A DNA stretch of 64,000 bases from an uncultured Anaerolineales bacterium (GTDB lineage Bacteria; Chloroflexota; Anaerolineae; Anaerolineales; Villigracilaceae), in contig CALGPL010000057.1 of NCBI GenBank assembly GCA_937960595.1, positions 1 through 64,000 on the forward strand. Direction: 5' to 3'. A model generated the notes under the pieces. That model saw nothing but the letters and a program-made list of their open reading frames with translations. It was not told where the DNA came from and made no database searches. This document shows positions 48,773 through 58,298 of the stretch, one piece after another (position 1 is the stretch's first letter; each line of letters starts with the position of its first letter). Both the position numbers and the translations under genes were made by a program.

Positions 48773-49726
48773 ATGAGAAAGGCGATAGGCCGCGCCAAGG
48801 GAATTGGGTCCGCCTTGAGTGCGGCCGTCTTCCTTGGTTTGGCGCCCATCTTTGGCAAGCAAGCCATCCAACTGGGTTTTTCTCCCCTCCTCGTGGTCGC
48901 GGTGCGAACCAGCCTGGCCGCCGCCCTCTTGCTTCTGCTGATGGTCCTGTTTCGGCGGCCTTTTCTCTACATCTACCCGGCCGGCCTGCTGGGCTGCGCC
49001 CTGGCCGGCGCCATCAACGGACTCGGCTCGATCCTGTATTACCTGGCGCTGGGCCGCTTGACCGCCAGCGTCGGCCAATTGCTCTATTCCCTCTATCCCA
49101 TCTTTCTGGCGGTTTGGCTGGCGCTCGATTTCCAACCTCCCAGCCGCATCACCCGCCTGCGCATGGCGATTGCCATGCTCGGCGTTCTCCTCCTCACCTA
49201 CACGAAACCCGCCGAAATCGACTGGATCGGCGTGGCGTTGATGCTCGGCGCCTCGGCCATGTACGCCCTGCATCTTCCCATCAACCAGCGCGTCCTCTAC
49301 GACATCCCCGCCCCCACCGTGACCCTCTACACGCTCCTGGCAATGAGCCTGATCGTCGTCCCGGCCTACCTCATCTTCGACCGCAGTTTCCCGCCAACCG
49401 ACCCCTCCTGGACCCCTCTCCTGGGATTGACGCTGGTCACCTTTTTCTCCCGCCTGACCCTCTTTCTGGGCGTCAAACATCTGGGCGGCATGCAGACCGC
49501 TTTGCTGGGCCTGAGCGAACTGCTGATCACGATCGTGGCCAGTCACTTATGGTTACACGAAAGTCTCCGCCCCATCCAATGGAGCGGCGCCGTCCTCCTT
49601 ATCGTCAGTGTTGCCTTGATCGGCCTGGAGAAGATCAGCCCCGAACCGCGCCGCAAGAGCGGCTGGCTAAAGTGGCTGCGGCCTCCGGGCATTCCCCCCG
49701 ATCTTACCTGGGGAGCAGGAGAATAA
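48773..49726 (+). CDS. EamA/DMT-family transporter
   Basis: A 317-residue integral membrane protein with ten predicted segments in two EamA repeats. The first repeat runs GSALSAAVFLGLAPIFGKQA to GLGSILYYLALGRL and ASVGQLLYSLYPIFLAVW; the second from IDWIGVALMLGASAMYALHL to TALLGLSELLITIVASHLWL, with the family's closing LHESLRPIQWSGAVLLIVSV. Members export amino acids, nucleosides and other metabolites. It follows the threonine-synthase fusion by 21 bp, so export of an amino acid is conceivable, but the substrate is unknown. It ends two bases from the stop of the convergent OmpR-type regulator. Confidence 0.9.
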   Translation: MRKAIGRAKGIGSALSAAVFLGLAPIFGKQAIQLGFSPLLVVAVRTSLAAALLLLLMVLFRRPFLYIYPAGLLGCALAGAINGLGSILYYLALGRLTASVGQLLYSLYPIFLAVWLALDFQPPSRITRLRMAIAMLGVLLLTYTKPAEIDWIGVALMLGASAMYALHLPINQRVLYDIPAPTVTLYTLLAMSLIVVPAYLIFDRSFPPTDPSWTPLLGLTLVTFFSRLTLFLGVKHLGGMQTALLGLSELLITIVASHLWLHESLRPIQWSGAVLLIVSVALIGLEKISPEPRRKSGWLKWLRPPGIPPDLTWGAGE

Positions 49727-49728
49727 TC

Positions 49729-50487
49729 TCAAGGCCGGGGGGAAGTGGGGGGCGGCTTGGCCGCCTCGAACACGTAGCCGGTACCCCGCACGCTGACAAT
49801 CCGTTCTGCCAATGCCGGCACCGCTTCCAGTTTCTGCCGCAGCCGGCTGACCAGCGGGCGCAAGATCTCAGGGGCCTCCTGCTGGGAGGTGGCATATCCC
49901 TGCACGAGCAAGACCAGTTCGCGATGGGTGAAAACCTTGCCGATATTCTCGACAAAGATTTTGAGCAAGCGCCCCTCGGCGGGCGTCAGGAAAATCGTCG
50001 TCTTGCCCGAAGAGAGGGCGCGCCGCCCGAAATCGATGACCGTTCCGTCGTCGAGATGCGCTATCGCCTCCTCCTCGGCCGCGCCGGGCAGTTCGGCGCG
50101 GGAGGGCAGGCGGGCCGCCCGGCGCGCCAACCCGCGCGCCACGCTTTCCAAAATCTGGGTAGGCGAGGCCGGCTTGAGCAAGTAATCATGCACCCGATTG
50201 CGCAGAGCATCGATCGCCGACTCCAGTGAGCCGTGCGCGGTCAGGAGGATGATCTCGATATCGGGAGCCATCCGCCCAACCACCTTGATAACATCCAGGC
50301 CGCTCATGCCCGGCATGCGCAAATCGAGCACGATCAGATCGACCGTGTTGTGGCGGACGAAATCCACCGCCGCTTCGCCGTTGGCCACCGAGGCGACGCG
50401 ATACCCCTCCAGGCGCAGGATGTCCGACAGCGTCTGGCGTTCGATCGGTTCATCATCAACAACAAGGATACTTGCCTTCTGCATCAT
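49729..50487 (-). CDS. OmpR-family response regulator
   Basis: 252 residues. Receiver 1-120: VVDDE pocket, phosphoacceptor Asp55 in LIVLDLRMPGMSGLDV, LTAHGS switch, YLLKPAS lysine. A linker of about 40 residues leads to a winged-helix DNA-binding domain (about 160-240) with LTPAEGRLLKIFVENIGKVF, LVSRLRQKLEAVP as recognition helix region and VRGTGYVF as the wing. It is the last gene of the minus-strand operon, so it is the probable transcription output of the two kinases before it. Its ATG overlaps their stop codon by 4 bp (ATGA). Targets unknown. Confidence 0.93.
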   Translation of the reverse strand: MMQKASILVVDDEPIERQTLSDILRLEGYRVASVANGEAAVDFVRHNTVDLIVLDLRMPGMSGLDVIKVVGRMAPDIEIILLTAHGSLESAIDALRNRVHDYLLKPASPTQILESVARGLARRAARLPSRAELPGAAEEEAIAHLDDGTVIDFGRRALSSGKTTIFLTPAEGRLLKIFVENIGKVFTHRELVLLVQGYATSQQEAPEILRPLVSRLRQKLEAVPALAERIVSVRGTGYVFEAAKPPPTSPRP

Positions 50488-52073
50488 CCTTCATCCTTGA
50501 CAGGTAAAGTCACCCGGAAACAAGCGCCCGGCCCGCGGTCAGGGACGAGATCGAGGTTGCCGCCGTGCGCCGAGATGATCCCGTAACTGACCGGCAATCC
50601 CAGGCCGGTGCCTCCCTCCTTGGTGCTGACGAACGGCTCGAAGATTCTGCTGCGATCCTCGGGCGGTATCCCCGGCCCGGAATCCTGGAACATAATCTCG
50701 ACCGTGTCTTTGACGGGGCGGGCAATGACGCGCAGTTCGCCGCCCTCCGGCATGGCGTCGTAAGCATTCAGGATCAGGTTGATGAACACTTGCTGCAACT
50801 GACTGCTGACCGCCAGGATGCGCGGCAATTTGGACGAAAACCCCGTTGTGACCCGAATGCCGCGGGCGGTCAACTGGGGCGAGAGCAAATCGATGACATG
50901 GCGCAGCAAATCGGCCACGTCCACGCGCTGCGGTTCCACCCCGCCCGGACGATAGAAATCGAGCATGCGCTGGACGGTGCTCATCAGGCGATCGAGTTCC
51001 GTCTTGGCCAGGTTGAGGTACTCCTGCTGCTTTTCGGGAGGCATGTCCTTGCGCGTGGCCAGGTGCAGGCAATTTTGCACCGCCTGGAGCGGATTGTTGA
51101 TCTCGTGGGCAATCGAGGCGGTCAGACGGCCCGCCGTGGCCATTTTCTCGGCCCGAATCAGCGCCTGCTGCGAATCTTCGACCCGCTGAACATAGTCGCG
51201 CAGTTCGGCATACAGGCGGGCATTTTCCATAGCGATCGCCGCCTGCCGCGAGAGGAGCAGAAACATCTCCCAGTCAACTTCGCGGAAGGGATCGTTGCCC
51301 GTCTGGCGGGCGGCGTACATCACGCCGCGGCGGTTGGCGTACATCACAGGGGCAGCCATGATCGAAACCAGGCCTCGTTCGGCCAGATACGCCTGCATCT
51401 CCGCATCCCCGGGGCCTGTTACGTTGACCCAGGTCGCTGCGCCCGAAGTGTTCGCCCGCAACAGGACGCCCCCGCGCCGCTCCTCGTCATCCGCAAAGAC
51501 CTCGCCCTGGACGGCCAGCAAGCGCAGAGTCTGTTCTTCCTCCACGTACTCATAGAAACCGGCGTGTTCGCAACGCAACTGGCCGCAGACGGCGCTCAGA
51601 ATCAGGCCGAGCAAACGATCGGGACGCGTTTCGGCCAGCAGGGCTTCGGTGATATCGAACAGCGGCCGCAGGGCCTGAATACGGGCGGCTTCCCGTTTCC
51701 GCTGATTGTCCTGCAGCGCCTGCTGCACCGCCTGCACCAGTTCCTCCCCCGCCTCGAACGGCTTCAAAATCAGCCCATCCACCCCCTGCCGCAAAGCCTG
51801 AACCGCCATCTCCAGCGTCCCAAAACCGGTCATGACCAGGATGGCGACCTCCGGTTGCTGCTGGCGAACCCGTGCAATTACTTCGAAGCCGTTGATGTCT
51901 GGCATGCGGATGTCTACCAACAGCAAATCAATGTGGTTATGCTCGGCGTATTCCAGCGCCCGAAAGGGATCGGTGAACGAGACGACCGAGAAGTCGGCCC
52001 GCTTCAACAGGCGCTCACACAGCCGCGTAATCCCCGGCTCGTCATCGATCACCAAAATCGTGGGGGCTGTCAT
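50484..52073 (-). CDS. Hybrid sensor kinase: receiver, GAF, HisKA, HATPase
   Basis: 529 residues, soluble. The receiver comes first (1-120; VIDDEPG, Asp54 in LLLVDIRMPDINGFEV, LILKPFE). A GAF (about 150-295, with GVMYAARQTGNDPFREVDWE) follows, a coil with YVQRVEDSQQALI, then HisKA with His323 in ASIAHEINNPLQAVQN, and the ATPase domain (LILNAYDAMPEGG, DSGPGIPPEDRS, GGTGLGLPVSYGI). The AHEINNPLQ box and the ATPase style are those of NtrB/ZraS-like kinases. An N-terminal receiver means it can itself be a phosphorelay target. Overlaps both neighbours by 4 bp. Confidence 0.92.
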   Translation of the reverse strand: MTAPTILVIDDEPGITRLCERLLKRADFSVVSFTDPFRALEYAEHNHIDLLLVDIRMPDINGFEVIARVRQQQPEVAILVMTGFGTLEMAVQALRQGVDGLILKPFEAGEELVQAVQQALQDNQRKREAARIQALRPLFDITEALLAETRPDRLLGLILSAVCGQLRCEHAGFYEYVEEEQTLRLLAVQGEVFADDEERRGGVLLRANTSGAATWVNVTGPGDAEMQAYLAERGLVSIMAAPVMYANRRGVMYAARQTGNDPFREVDWEMFLLLSRQAAIAMENARLYAELRDYVQRVEDSQQALIRAEKMATAGRLTASIAHEINNPLQAVQNCLHLATRKDMPPEKQQEYLNLAKTELDRLMSTVQRMLDFYRPGGVEPQRVDVADLLRHVIDLLSPQLTARGIRVTTGFSSKLPRILAVSSQLQQVFINLILNAYDAMPEGGELRVIARPVKDTVEIMFQDSGPGIPPEDRSRIFEPFVSTKEGGTGLGLPVSYGIISAHGGNLDLVPDRGPGACFRVTLPVKDEG

Positions 52074-54685
52074 TTTTCCGCCTCAACCGGCAGCCAAACA
52101 ATGAAAGTGGATCCCTCGCCCTCGCGGCTCTCGACCTCGATAAAACCGCCATGGTCGGTGACGATGCCATAGGAGACCGAGAGACCCAGCCCTGTGCCAC
52201 CCTGGCGCGAGCGGGTGGTGAAAAAGGGTTCGAAAATGCGGTTCATATGCTCGGCCGGAATCCCAACGCCGGTATCGCGAATGCGGATCACCAGCCAGTC
52301 GCTGCCCTCGCGCCGGCGGCGCTGGGTCTCGACCGTCAGGCTGCCGCCGGTCGGCATGGCATGCAGGGCATTGTGGAACAGATTCAACAGAACCTGCTTG
52401 ATTTGATTGCGGTCCACCGAAATCCAGGGCAGACGCTCGCCAAGTTGGATGCGGACTTCCACGCCGCTGGTGTGGAGCAGATGGTTCATCAGCGCCAGGA
52501 CGTCTGAGACAATCTCGTTCAGGTCGGCTCGCACCCGCACGCTCTCGGTCTGACGGGAGAAATCGAGCAGGCGGCGGATGACGCTGCGCGCCCGATGCGC
52601 CTCGCGCAAGACCAGTTCGAGGTCTGGGCGGGTTGGATCCTCCTGAGGCAGATCGTTCAAGACCAGTTCGGCGAAACCGGCGATCGTGGTCAGCGGATTG
52701 TTGAGTTCGTGGGCAATGCCGGCCGCCATCTCGCCGACAGCCGCCAGTTTGGCGGCCTGGATCAGGCGGGTCTCTGCCACCCGCTGGGCAGTGATGCGCT
52801 CCTGCAATTCCTCGCGCGCCGCCTGCAATTGATGGACGGTGCTCTGCAATTTCTGATACTGCCCGGCATTGGCAATCACGCTGGACAGGATACCGGCCAG
52901 CGATTCGAGAACCAGCAGATCGTTGGGAGAAAAATTGTTTTTCTGGCGGCTTTCTACATCGATAATCCCCAGCGTACGATCGCCTTCCCGCAAGGCCACG
53001 CACATCTCGGAACCGGCCTCCCACCCCGGGATGGGAAGATAAACGGGATCGAGAGTCACATCGTTGACCAGCATGCTCTCCCCGGTGACGAACACCCGCT
53101 GGGTGATCCCGCCGCGGGCGGCCGAATCCAAGTCCTGCAGGCCGCGCTGGACGATGGCAGCCGCGCTTCCGCCGATTCCGGTCACCCGGAAGAGATTCTG
53201 CTCATCGGCCAGGGCGACCACCGAGAGTTCGTAGGCAAAATTGCGCGCCATCAACTCGGCGGCAATCTGGGCGATCTTCTCGACATCCGTCAGCCCCATC
53301 ACCTGCTGGACCACGTCATGGATCAGTTCCAGGTTGCGGGCGCGCCCCTCGGCCTCCTGGCGCAGACGGCTGTTCTCGACCAAACCGGCCAGATAACTGG
53401 CCACCACCCCCAGCAGGTGTTCATCGAAGACCTTGAAAGCGCCCGGCCGCGGACTCTCCAGCCCCAACAGACCGATCACCTGCCGGCGATATTTGAGCGG
53501 CACGAGCAGAACCGAACGCGTCCCCTCATAGAACGGGACATAATCTGGATTGGCTGCCAGGTCGTCCAGGCGGTAGGTATCTCCGCGGGTGACGAATTGC
53601 AGAACCGAGGTGCCTTCGTTCGGGCGGGTGTGCGAAACAACGCGGCCGTCTTGGTCAAAGTAATGATGGAGAGTATTCCCGTCTGTGGAAAACAGGATCA
53701 GGCTGATCCACTCGGAGCCGAGGGCGCGCCGCAAGAGACCAAAGACACGCTGGGCAATCTGATCCAGATCGAGGGCCGAGGAAACCGTCAGCGCAAAATC
53801 GTTCAGCAGCGCCAGGCGATGCAGGTGATCCGTCAGGCTGGCGAAGGTGATGCTCGCCTCCACCAGCGGGGCGGCGCGGGTGGTCAGACGGTCGAGGGTT
53901 TCGCGTTCCTCCGGCGTAAAAGCCTGCTCGCGCCAGACGGCAACCATGCCGATCACCCGCTGGCCGAGAGTCAGAGGCATACAGGCCCAGGCATGCGTGG
54001 TCGGCTTGAGGCCGGTGCGCGGCACCATGGCCCAGTCGCCCTGGCCTGCCGTCACCATGACGCTGCTGCGCTTCTGGGCAATGGAACGCAGCAGCGGATT
54101 GGCATCCAGAGAAAGTTGACTTCCCTGCCAATCGGGGCATCCCGCTTGCACCCGCACCTCGAGAAATTCGCCCGAACGAATGGCCAACCATCCCCCCTGA
54201 CAAGGAATTTCGTGCAACACGCCGCGCAAGACTCGGTCGAGCGCCTGCGGCAGATCGTAGGGAACGCCGCTCATCCAGTCGGGCAGGTTCTCCCCGTCGG
54301 CCGCGGCCGCAGAGACGGGCAAGCCGCCGCCCATGGCAATGATCCGCCAGACTTTTTGGGAGCGCTCGGTCAGGCCGTCGGCCCCGACCACAATGATTCG
54401 GTGGGTCAAACGCTCGGGGAACAGGTACAGCCGGCTGCAGGTCAGGCCGAGCGAGTCGGGCAGAGCGCGCGAGCGGTGATGGCGTCCCGCCAGTGCCCCG
54501 GCCAGCCAACTCGCCACCGCAGGCTGCTCCAGATAGCGCATCAACGCGGCCCGCCTGACGCGGGGCAATCGATAGGCTGCCAAGATGAACCACTCGGCCG
54601 CCCCGCGTTCCAGCCAGACCGCCCAGCCCGCCCCCGTCAGCAGGCTGGTTTCCTTTAATTGCCGCTCCAATAAATCGGTTGACAT
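52070..54685 (-). CDS. Sensor histidine kinase with three or four GAF-like domains
   Basis: 871 residues, no membrane segment or receiver. The first 110 residues (LKETSLLTGAGWAVWLERGA) are a degenerate GAF-like region; GAFs follow at about 125-275 (WACMPLTLGQRVIGMVAVWR), 290-450 (SVLLVPLKYRRQVIGLLGLE) and 460-625 (CVALREGDRTLGIIDVESRQ). A coil (VHQLQAAREELQERI) leads to HisKA with His659 in GIAHELNNPLTTIAGFAEL and the ATPase domain ([39 protein letters not shown]). First gene of the minus-strand operon. AAGGA is close to the ATG and the transcript leader is very short. Confidence 0.92.
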   Translation of the reverse strand: MSTDLLERQLKETSLLTGAGWAVWLERGAAEWFILAAYRLPRVRRAALMRYLEQPAVASWLAGALAGRHHRSRALPDSLGLTCSRLYLFPERLTHRIIVVGADGLTERSQKVWRIIAMGGGLPVSAAAADGENLPDWMSGVPYDLPQALDRVLRGVLHEIPCQGGWLAIRSGEFLEVRVQAGCPDWQGSQLSLDANPLLRSIAQKRSSVMVTAGQGDWAMVPRTGLKPTTHAWACMPLTLGQRVIGMVAVWREQAFTPEERETLDRLTTRAAPLVEASITFASLTDHLHRLALLNDFALTVSSALDLDQIAQRVFGLLRRALGSEWISLILFSTDGNTLHHYFDQDGRVVSHTRPNEGTSVLQFVTRGDTYRLDDLAANPDYVPFYEGTRSVLLVPLKYRRQVIGLLGLESPRPGAFKVFDEHLLGVVASYLAGLVENSRLRQEAEGRARNLELIHDVVQQVMGLTDVEKIAQIAAELMARNFAYELSVVALADEQNLFRVTGIGGSAAAIVQRGLQDLDSAARGGITQRVFVTGESMLVNDVTLDPVYLPIPGWEAGSEMCVALREGDRTLGIIDVESRQKNNFSPNDLLVLESLAGILSSVIANAGQYQKLQSTVHQLQAAREELQERITAQRVAETRLIQAAKLAAVGEMAAGIAHELNNPLTTIAGFAELVLNDLPQEDPTRPDLELVLREAHRARSVIRRLLDFSRQTESVRVRADLNEIVSDVLALMNHLLHTSGVEVRIQLGERLPWISVDRNQIKQVLLNLFHNALHAMPTGGSLTVETQRRRREGSDWLVIRIRDTGVGIPAEHMNRIFEPFFTTRSRQGGTGLGLSVSYGIVTDHGGFIEVESREGEGSTFIVWLPVEAEK

Positions 54686-54699
54686 GCTGTCCTTAACGA

Positions 54700-54705
54700 A
54701 TTATA
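54700..54705 (-). promoter_or_regulatory. -10 box of the minus-strand kinase operon
   Basis: TATAAT reads on the minus strand at 54705-54700, about 15 bp before the ATG at 54685, implying a leader of roughly eight to ten bases. Confidence 0.5.
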
Positions 54706-54728
54706 GCCCATCCGCCCGAATCTTGTGA

Positions 54729-54737
54729 TGGTACAAT
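54729..54737 (+). promoter_or_regulatory. Extended -10 promoter of trmFO
   Basis: TGGTACAAT ends 11 bp before the ATG at 54749, so the mRNA would start about five bases before the start codon. No SD is visible. Confidence 0.55.
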
Positions 54738-54748
54738 AACGTCTACCT

Positions 54749-56101
54749 ATGACAACGCCTCCTGATCTCATCGTCGTCGGCGGCGGACTGGCAGGCAGCG
54801 AAGCCGCCTGGCAAGCGGCCCAGCGCGGCCTGCGCGTCCGCCTGTACGAAATGCGCCCCGGCCTGCAGACCGGCGCCCACCAGACGGGAGACCTGGCCGA
54901 ACTCGTTTGCTCCAATTCGCTGGGTTCGCTGCTCCCCGACCGGGCCAGCGGCGTGCTGAAAAACGAACTGCGCCGGCTGGATTCGCTCCTGCTGGCCTGC
55001 GCCGAGGCCAGCGCCCTGCCCGCCGGCGCCGCCCTGGCGGTCGACCGGACCGACTTCGCCCGCCGCGTGACCGAACAAATTTCCCGCCACCCAAACATCG
55101 AAATCGTCCGCCAAGAAATACAGGAAATTCCTTCCGGCCTGGTCATCCTTGCCTCCGGCCCGCTGACCTCGGCCTCTCTATCTCGGGCCATTGCCGCCCT
55201 GACCGGCGAGGAGCACCTGTTCTTCTTCGATGCCATCGCCCCAATCGTGACCGCCGAGTCGATCGACATGAACATCGCTTTTCGGGCCTCGCGCTACGAA
55301 CAGGGCCAAGACGACGACGGCGACTACATCAACTGTCCGCTCGACCGGCAGCAATACGAGGCCTTCGTCGAGGCCCTGTTGACCGCCGAACGCATTCCCC
55401 TGCGCGGCTTCGAGGCCGAAATTCAGGCCGGGGTGCGCGCCGGCCATTTCTTCGAGGGCTGCCTGCCGATCGAGATTCTTGCCGACCGCGGACGCCAGGC
55501 GCTGGCCTTTGGGCCGATGCGTCCCGTCGGCCTGGCCAACCCCCACGATGGCTCGCGCCCCTATGCCGTCGTCCAGTTGCGCCAGGACGATCTGGCGGGG
55601 AATTTGTATAACCTGGTCGGCTTTCAGACCAACCTGACCTATCCGGAACAGCGGCGAGTCCTGCGCATGATTCCCGGCCTGGAAAAGGCCGAGTTCGTCC
55701 GCTACGGTCAGATGCACCGCAACACCTTTCTGGCCTCGCCCCGCCTGTTGCTTCCCACGCTGCAATCGCGTCAGCGGAGCGACCTGTTCTTTGCCGGTCA
55801 GATCACCGGCGTGGAGGGATACCTGGGCAATATTGCCACCGGCCTGCTGGCCGGCTGGAACGCTGCCCGGCTGAGGCGCGGTCAGCAACCGCTGACCCTG
55901 CCCGAAACGACCCTGCTCGGCGCGTTGTGCCACTATGTGACCCACGCCGACCCCAAACATTTCCAGCCGATGAAGGCCAATTTCGGCATCCTGCCGCCGC
56001 TCACCCGCCGCCGGATGGGCCGCCGCGAGCGCGCCCGCGCCCTGGCCGAACGCGCCCTCGCCGACCTGGATGAATTCCTGCGCCGGAATCCGCCAGACTG
56101 A
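54749..56101 (+). CDS. trmFO: Folate- and FAD-dependent tRNA (uracil-54-C5)-methyltransferase
   Basis: It makes ribothymidine at U54 of tRNA using methylene-tetrahydrofolate. The 450-residue protein has the FAD-binding [15 protein letters not shown] at the start, the two family cysteines in [11 protein letters not shown] and [10 protein letters not shown], then [28 protein letters not shown], and the C-terminal [19 protein letters not shown] and [10 protein letters not shown] motifs. All match TrmFO rather than its relative MnmG. The gene seems to be leaderless, with the -10 box very near the ATG. Its stop shares one base with the next gene. Confidence 0.96.
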   Translation: MTTPPDLIVVGGGLAGSEAAWQAAQRGLRVRLYEMRPGLQTGAHQTGDLAELVCSNSLGSLLPDRASGVLKNELRRLDSLLLACAEASALPAGAALAVDRTDFARRVTEQISRHPNIEIVRQEIQEIPSGLVILASGPLTSASLSRAIAALTGEEHLFFFDAIAPIVTAESIDMNIAFRASRYEQGQDDDGDYINCPLDRQQYEAFVEALLTAERIPLRGFEAEIQAGVRAGHFFEGCLPIEILADRGRQALAFGPMRPVGLANPHDGSRPYAVVQLRQDDLAGNLYNLVGFQTNLTYPEQRRVLRMIPGLEKAEFVRYGQMHRNTFLASPRLLLPTLQSRQRSDLFFAGQITGVEGYLGNIATGLLAGWNAARLRRGQQPLTLPETTLLGALCHYVTHADPKHFQPMKANFGILPPLTRRRMGRRERARALAERALADLDEFLRRNPPD

Positions 56102-56976
56102 TGATGAAACGCAAATTCCTGCTTGCTCTCGTTTTGCTGGGCGTCGCAGGCTCGTTGGCAGGCCTGCTGCTCCTCCGCCCGCCCCGGCCGGCCTTCGACG
56201 GTCGGCGGGCCTACGCCGATGTGGTCTACCAGGTCAATTTGGGGCCGCGCACGCCCGGCAGCCCGGCGCACGCCCAGACAGTAGCCTGGATACGCGCCGA
56301 ACTCGAACGCGCCGGCTGGCAGGTCAGCGTTCAAGAGGCCGAATGGAACGGACAGCCCGTCCGCAACCTGGTGGCCCGCCGCTCGGACGAACCTCCCGCC
56401 CTGCTGCTTGGCGCCCACTACGACAGCCGCCCGGTCGCCGACCGCGACCCCGGCCCGGAAAGCAGTCTGCCCGTCCCGGGCGCCAACGACGGCGCTTCGG
56501 GCGTGGCCATCCTGCTCGAACTGGCGCGTAGCCTGCCCCCCGACACCGTGCCCCTCTGGCTGGTCTTCTTCGACGCCGAGGACGGCGGCGGCCTGCCGGG
56601 CGGCGAATGGATCGTCGGCTCACGCCTCTTCGCCGCCTCCCTGGCCGTCCGTCCGCAGGCTGTGGTGATCGTGGACATGGTCGGAGACGCCGACCTGAAC
56701 CTCTACTACGAGCGCAACTCCGATCCGGTCTTGCAAGCAGAAATCTGGTCCCAGGCCGCCGCCCTGGAATACGATCGGCAATTCATCGCCGAACCCAAAT
56801 ACAGCATGTTCGACGATCACACCCCCTTCGTCGAACTCGGCATCCCCTCGGTTTTGATCATCGACTTCGATTATCCCTACTGGCACACCCGCGCCGACAC
56901 AGCCGACCGAGTTTCTGCCGAGAGCCTGCAAGCCGTCGGCGAGACCCTTTGGCACTGGATCGCCGCTCGACGGTGA
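56101..56976 (+). CDS. Membrane-anchored M28 peptidase / glutaminyl-cyclase-like protein
   Basis: 291 residues. An N-terminal segment (LLALVLLGVAGSLAGLLLL) anchors or exports it. The zinc-hydrolase core has the M28 ligands in order: His in LLGAHYDSRPV, Asp in GANDGASGVA, Glu pair in VFFDAEDGGG, Asp in VDMVGDADL, and His in FDYPYWHTRADTADRVS. The last motif and the 290-residue length are close to glutaminyl-peptide cyclotransferases, which close N-terminal Gln to pyroglutamate; an aminopeptidase is the other option. Starts at 56101 (or 56104) in a one-base overlap with trmFO. Confidence 0.85.
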   Translation: MMKRKFLLALVLLGVAGSLAGLLLLRPPRPAFDGRRAYADVVYQVNLGPRTPGSPAHAQTVAWIRAELERAGWQVSVQEAEWNGQPVRNLVARRSDEPPALLLGAHYDSRPVADRDPGPESSLPVPGANDGASGVAILLELARSLPPDTVPLWLVFFDAEDGGGLPGGEWIVGSRLFAASLAVRPQAVVIVDMVGDADLNLYYERNSDPVLQAEIWSQAAALEYDRQFIAEPKYSMFDDHTPFVELGIPSVLIIDFDYPYWHTRADTADRVSAESLQAVGETLWHWIAARR

Positions 56977-57018
56977 ACATCTGTTGTTAAACTGTAATTG
57001 CAAAATCAAATAACCTCG

Positions 57019-57024
57019 TATAAA
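57019..57024 (+). promoter_or_regulatory. Promoter of the cytosolic kinase-hflX operon
   Basis: TATAAA (57019-57024) with TTGCAA (56998-57003) 15 bp upstream; the region is AT-rich compared with its surroundings. The ATG at 57036 is about five bases from the expected transcription start. Confidence 0.45.
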
Positions 57025-57035
57025 CTTAACAACGC

Positions 57036-58298
57036 ATGAGCGTTTTGCTTCTTCTGGCCAAGATTCAACCCGCCTGGATTCACCGGCTGACCAACGCCCT
57101 GGCGCGCGGCGCCGGCGTGCGCGAGACCTTCGAAGCCCAACTCAACCGCTTCTTTGACATGCTCGCCCACGCCATGGATACCGGCGACCCCGCCTGGCTC
57201 GACCCGATCATCCTCGATTGGTCCAATTCGCCTACCACCAGCGACCTGCGGGCGGGCGAAAAGAACATCACCGCCGTCCTGAATCAAATCTTCCTGATGA
57301 CCTACGACCTCATCCGAGAGAATCTGACCGAGCAGGAAGCCCTGGATCTGACCGGCGCGCTCATCCCCATCTTCACCCACGCCCTCGAAAAAGCCGCCCG
57401 CATCGAAATGGAAACCAGCATCGCCTTCATTTCGAGCGAACTGTTCGAAGTCCAGCAAAAACTGGAAAAACTCGACCGCAGCAAATCCAACTTCATCGCC
57501 GTCGCCGCCCACGAACTCAAGACGCCGCTAACGCTGATCGAAGGGTACGCCGCCATGATGCACGACATCCTTCGCTCAGCCCAAAACGGCACCGCCGACT
57601 CGCTGATGGAAGGCATCAACAACGGCATCCGCCGTTTGCGCGCCATCGTGGACGACATGATTGACGTTTCGCTCATCGACAACAACCTGCTCTCGCTTGC
57701 CTTCCAGCCCGTCTGGCTCGGCCAATTGCTCAACCTGCTGGCCAACGAATTCCGAGAGGACATCGCCAGCCGCAACCAACGCCTGACGGTGCATAAATTC
57801 CCGGGCAGCGAGCAAATGATCTTCGCCGACCCCGAACGGCTCTATCAAGCCTTCCGCAATATTTTGAGCAACGCGGTCAAATACACGCCCGACGGCGGCC
57901 AAATCACCGTTGACGGGCGCACCCTGCCCGGCTTCATCGAAGTTACCATCACCGATACCGGCATCGGCATCTCGCTGGAAGACCAAGAAACCATCTTCGA
58001 GAAATTCGGCGGCCTGGGCAATGTTTCACTGCACTCGAGCGGCAAGACCAAATTCAAGGGCGGCGGCCCCGGCCTGGGACTGCCGATCGCCCGCGGCATC
58101 TTCGAGGCGCACGGCGGCACGCTGTGGGTCGAATCGGAGGGGTATGACGAGGTCAGGTGCCCGGGCTCCACATTCCACGTCTTATTGCCGCTGCGCACCG
58201 AAGCGCCCGACCCCAAACTGGCCAAACTGTTCGGCGAGTCAAAACAACCCGCCCCGGCCCTGGCACAAATGGACTCCCCCAAGGACAAACCAACTTGA
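57036..58298 (+). CDS. Cytosolic histidine kinase with an all-helical N-terminal sensor
   Basis: 420 residues. Residues 1-135 are helical (IHRLTNALARGAGVRETFEA to LEKAARIEMETSIAFISSEL) and recall RsbR-type or globin-like N-terminal sensor domains, though I cannot assign a family. A coil (VQQKLEKLDRSKSNFIAVA) leads to HisKA with His159 in AVAAHELKTPLTLIEGYAA and an ATPase domain (NILSNAVKYTPDGG, DTGIGISLEDQ, GGGPGLGLPIARGI). No receiver or partner regulator is adjacent; its stop shares one base with hflX, an odd partner. The leader is very short and no SD is clear. Confidence 0.9.
   Translation: MSVLLLLAKIQPAWIHRLTNALARGAGVRETFEAQLNRFFDMLAHAMDTGDPAWLDPIILDWSNSPTTSDLRAGEKNITAVLNQIFLMTYDLIRENLTEQEALDLTGALIPIFTHALEKAARIEMETSIAFISSELFEVQQKLEKLDRSKSNFIAVAAHELKTPLTLIEGYAAMMHDILRSAQNGTADSLMEGINNGIRRLRAIVDDMIDVSLIDNNLLSLAFQPVWLGQLLNLLANEFREDIASRNQRLTVHKFPGSEQMIFADPERLYQAFRNILSNAVKYTPDGGQITVDGRTLPGFIEVTITDTGIGISLEDQETIFEKFGGLGNVSLHSSGKTKFKGGGPGLGLPIARGIFEAHGGTLWVESEGYDEVRCPGSTFHVLLPLRTEAPDPKLAKLFGESKQPAPALAQMDSPKDKPT

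Noticed and set aside
58157-58297. N-terminal extension of HflX into the kinase gene
   Set aside because: It is out of frame with the kinase and unlike HflX; the ATG at 58298 fits the one-base overlap seen at other junctions.
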